Assembly (NCBI GenBank): GCA_012841675.1
Contig: DUUG01000164.1
Span: 1 to 6,175 of the forward strand
DNA: 6,175 nucleotides
Origin: Clostridiales bacterium
GTDB taxonomy: Bacteria; Bacillota; Clostridia; Oscillospirales; QAMX01
Reading direction: 5' to 3'
The notes under the pieces were generated by a model. The model did no database searches. It was not told the origin of the DNA and saw only the letters and a program-made list of their open reading frames with translations. Made by a program: the position numbers and the translations under genes. This document shows positions 4,600 to 6,175 of this stretch, one piece after another; position 1 is the first letter of the stretch; the number at the start of each line of letters is the position of its first letter.

Positions 4600-5201
4600 G
4601 CTGCGCCCTCTCCATTGGCGGCGTCTCTCGCATGGTCAACGCACAGCACCTTGCCAAAGTTCTTTAAGCAGATAGCAGCATGCTTTTCGGGGGAAACAAC
4701 CTCTCCTTTTGTCCCCTTGTATGGAGTTATTTCAGCGCCGCACTTTGAACATTTTGGCTTTTCCGGTGCGCGCTGGCTGTACTTTGTTCCGTCTGCCCAG
4801 TAAACGTCTGCACCTACTCCCAGAGCCTTGCAGGCTACGCTTAACGCGTCGGTCAGCGCCATCTTGTAGCACTCATCACTTGTGTACAAGCCGTTCTTTT
4901 CCTTAGCCACAAACATGGATCCTCCAACGCCGGGGATCGGCTCGCTCCATGCGTCACCGTGTTTGTAATACAAATTTATCTCCACAAACGACGCTATCTC
5001 GTTGTTTGCACCCGGCTCGTTCCATTGCCGGACAACCTCATATTTCCATCCAATTCCGCAGGGTCCAAATTGCTCCGTGAGGGTGTGGATGCGCCACATG
5101 GGATTGATGTCTGTAAAATTATTCAGCCGACCGCCCTTAATGGTTTTCTGCGCGACTAAGGGAACATCTCGTACAGCGTTGTATATTTTCATGTTGTCCA
5201 T
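4596..5201 (-). CDS. Rad52-superfamily single-strand annealing protein with C-terminal Cys cluster
   Basis: I chose ATG at 5201, giving 201 residues. A longer frame from 5246 would add a basic 15-residue leader, overlap the upstream gene by 41 bases and lose the GGTGGGG-type site just before 5201. The core has the features of DUF1071/Sak3-like and ERF-like annealing proteins: TDINPMWRIHTLTEQFGPCGIGWKYEV in pieces over 30-56, then ECYKMALTDALSVACKALG (110-128) and GADVYW (130-135). Such proteins bind single-stranded DNA as rings and anneal complementary strands in phage recombination and replication repair. The tail has CSKC (151-154) and C178, C187 and H190, which may form a zinc site. Gp157-like and NinB-like genes on either side support the role. 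No exonuclease partner (RecE, YqaJ or Red-alpha type) is seen in the window. The exact annealing subfamily is uncertain. Confidence 0.85.
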   Translation of the reverse strand: MDNMKIYNAVRDVPLVAQKTIKGGRLNNFTDINPMWRIHTLTEQFGPCGIGWKYEVVRQWNEPGANNEIASFVEINLYYKHGDAWSEPIPGVGGSMFVAKEKNGLYTSDECYKMALTDALSVACKALGVGADVYWADGTKYSQRAPEKPKCSKCGAEITPYKGTKGEVVSPEKHAAICLKNFGKVLCVDHARDAANGEGAA

Positions 5202-5205
5202 ATGC

Positions 5206-5697
5206 TCACCCCACCTGTAAATTTTTCGTTTCCTGCAAGTATGCACCGGGGACAGTTTGTTCTGCTTGGATAGCCTTTTTTATCTCGGCTTTGCTGATCC
5301 TCGTCTGCTGTATGATCTCTTTAAACTCGGAGGGTATCAAGTCGGGATCACAAATTTGCACCGAGGATGACTTTCTAAAAGACAACTTCGCTTTTGGTGT
5401 TTCCAGCTTGGTCATGCCGGCAGTCTCAAGGCAGCTGGCAAGATATTTTTTCAAGTTTTCGGCTTTCTTTTCGGCCGCCTTCCGCCGGACAGAGAGCGCT
5501 TCTTCTTCGGACTTCAAGGCAACGGTAAAAGCGTTCAGGTTTTTTATGTAGCAAGCCACCGCTTCCGCCTTTTTCTCAAAGTCAGCCGATACTTCTTCCA
5601 AGGTTTCTATGTTAAGGATTTCTCCGGTTTCCTCGTCAACTTGCAGGCCATCTAAGGCGGATAAGTAGTCTTGGGTGATTTCGTATAGGCTTTTCAT
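5206..5697 (-). CDS. Siphovirus Gp157-family protein
   Basis: This 163-residue protein has the typical Gp157 features. The N terminus is MKSLYEITQDYLSALDGL (1-18), followed by an acidic segment with DEETGEI (21-27) and a long charged helix or coiled coil (about 36-92, EKKAEAVACYIKNLNAF and ALSVRRKAAEKKAENLKKYL). A beta-rich end has KLETPKAKLSFRKSSSVQI (97-115) and the closing VPGAYLQETKNLQVG. The family is widespread in Gram-positive phages next to annealing proteins. It was first linked to phage resistance in Streptococcus thermophilus, but its biochemical role is not settled; an accessory role in recombination is inferred from constant neighbourhood. The start is ATG at 5697 with GGAGG, which overlaps the stop of the upstream zinc-ribbon gene. 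Only 4 bases separate its stop from the annealing-protein start. Confidence 0.93.
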   Translation of the reverse strand: MKSLYEITQDYLSALDGLQVDEETGEILNIETLEEVSADFEKKAEAVACYIKNLNAFTVALKSEEEALSVRRKAAEKKAENLKKYLASCLETAGMTKLETPKAKLSFRKSSSVQICDPDLIPSEFKEIIQQTRISKAEIKKAIQAEQTVPGAYLQETKNLQVG

Positions 5698-5706
5698 CGT
5701 ATCCTC

Positions 5707-5922
5707 CTACATGTCAAAATAATCTGACGCGTCCATTACGGTATATCCGGCAAATTCCGCTTTTTCGGTCAAGGTGTACTCTCGGTCAAACTCTTCTCTA
5801 AAACACTTGGCGCACATGACGATCCTGTCGTATGTATGGATATAGGCGTTCTCGCGCTTCCCCATTTCCTTTCCGCACATTTCGCAATATAGCGATCGGG
5901 GGTAGTTATCGTCGTCCCACAT
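5707..5922 (-). CDS. Small double-CxxC zinc-ribbon protein, 71 aa
   Basis: ATG at 5922 shares its A with the TGA stop of the preceding gene (TGATG) and has AAGGGG upstream. A TTG one codon earlier is possible but less likely. The product starts MWDDDNYPRSLYCEMCG and has CEMC (13-16) and CAKC (37-40), spaced as in a four-cysteine zinc ribbon. After the zinc part comes an acidic and aromatic tail, FREEFDREYTLTEKAEFAGY, ending ASDYFDM. There is no catalytic motif. Small zinc-ribbon proteins of this size are common early phage genes and may bind DNA, RNA polymerase or host proteins, but no specific role is known here. The next gene's ribosome binding site overlaps its stop codon. That the gene is real is well supported; the function is unknown. 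Confidence 0.8.
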   Translation of the reverse strand: MWDDDNYPRSLYCEMCGKEMGKRENAYIHTYDRIVMCAKCFREEFDREYTLTEKAEFAGYTVMDASDYFDM

Positions 5923-6113
5923 CAAAATTCACCCCTTTTCGTTCGTTCAGTAGTCGAGCTCGTCTTGTGTCCAAGTTCTTGTCTGGCCCAATGCCCATAC
6001 CTCCTTCTTCGGTAGGCACAATGCGGACAAACATATGTATCTGCGTTGTATCGTGTGTATCGGCTTACTTGCCATCTTTTCTTGCAAACCGTACAGGTGA
6101 GGCTGTGTCTCAT
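5922..6113 (-). CDS. Small zinc-ribbon protein, 63 aa
   Basis: ATG at 6113 follows AAGGAGGA at good spacing. The protein starts MRHSLTCTVCKKRWQ and has CTVC (7-10) and CPHC (29-32), a compact zinc ribbon of about 30 residues. It is followed by a very basic stretch, YRRRRYGHWARQ (34-45), and a Ser/Thr/Arg/Lys-rich tail. The basic surface suggests nucleic-acid binding. It is the first of two consecutive, differently built zinc-ribbon genes and its stop is fused to the next start. I do not recognise a named family. Confident as a gene; function is inferred only as probable nucleic-acid contact. Confidence 0.8.
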   Translation of the reverse strand: MRHSLTCTVCKKRWQVSRYTRYNADTYVCPHCAYRRRRYGHWARQELGHKTSSTTERTKRGEF

Positions 6114-6175
6114 AGGCTTGTCCTCCTTACCACCTTATTTACATAGTGTAACGACACGCCCAACACCGCCATCGC
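6110..6175 (-). CDS. Possible C-terminal end of an upstream gene (partial)
   Basis: The 62 bases before the zinc-ribbon start hold no complete gene. One frame is open from the right edge and stops with TGA at 6110, in an ATGA overlap with the start at 6113, the kind of coupling used elsewhere in this operon. Its last residues read AMAVLGVSLHYVNKVVRRTSL. GVS-xxYVxKVVRR resembles the recognition-helix part of a small helix-turn-helix (excisionase or regulator) protein. The other two minus-strand frames are also open from the edge and stop a little earlier (near 6140), so the choice of frame is a guess. Confidence 0.35.
   Translation of the reverse strand, partial: AMAVLGVSLHYVNKVVRRTSL

Noticed and set aside
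5202..5246. Upstream ATG at 5246 for the annealing protein
   Set aside because: It would overlap the Gp157-like gene by 41 bases and add a basic leader not typical of the family, while ATG at 5201 follows directly after the upstream stop.

Overview
The window is a tightly packed early-gene block of a tailed phage or prophage, most likely from a low-to-mid GC Bacillota (Clostridia-type) host. The evidence is the gene set (Gp157-family protein, Rad52-superfamily annealing protein, NinB-like protein, HNH nuclease, SSB, DnaD-like initiator, DnaC-type helicase loader, RusA). In addition, most genes carry strong AGGAGG-type ribosome binding sites and start in or just after the end of the previous gene. 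No host gene, rRNA, tRNA, transposase, integrase or CRISPR array is visible. Whether this is an integrated prophage or a free phage genome cannot be told from 6.2 kb.

Every supported gene lies on the minus strand and reads from the right end (6175) to the left end (1). In transcription order these are: an uncertain gene end at the right edge; two small double-CxxC zinc-ribbon proteins; a recombination block (Gp157-like, single-strand annealing protein with a C-terminal Cys cluster, NinB-like, HNH nuclease, SSB); a replication block (DnaD-like initiator, DnaC-like loader); two small unrecognised proteins, one of them a 50-residue GTG-start gene; the Holliday-junction resolvase RusA; and a PP-loop, probably Fe-S, PAPS-reductase-like protein that runs off the left edge. 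Gaps between genes are 0 to 17 bases and many genes overlap. No internal promoter or terminator is evident, so this looks like one operon whose promoter lies to the right of the window.

The most interesting structure is inside the initiator gene (about 2891-3035). Four 14-bp dyads repeat at an exact 23-bp period. Next to them is an AT-rich stretch with a perfect 12-bp tandem repeat, and beyond that a perfect 8-bp G-rich tandem repeat. Because 23 is not a multiple of 3, the same DNA word is read in shifting frames, which argues that the DNA rather than the protein is what is repeated. The layout closely resembles the lambda origin inside gene O (four dyad iterons followed by an AT-rich stretch), and I infer that it is the phage replication origin.

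As a working model, the initiator binds its own iterons, the AT-rich repeats melt, and the DnaC-like loader places the host replicative helicase, since no helicase or primase gene is present here. SSB, the annealing protein and the NinB-like protein handle single strands and recombination, and RusA resolves the branched products. The PAPS-reductase-like gene is markedly AT-richer than the rest and looks like a separately acquired accessory gene.
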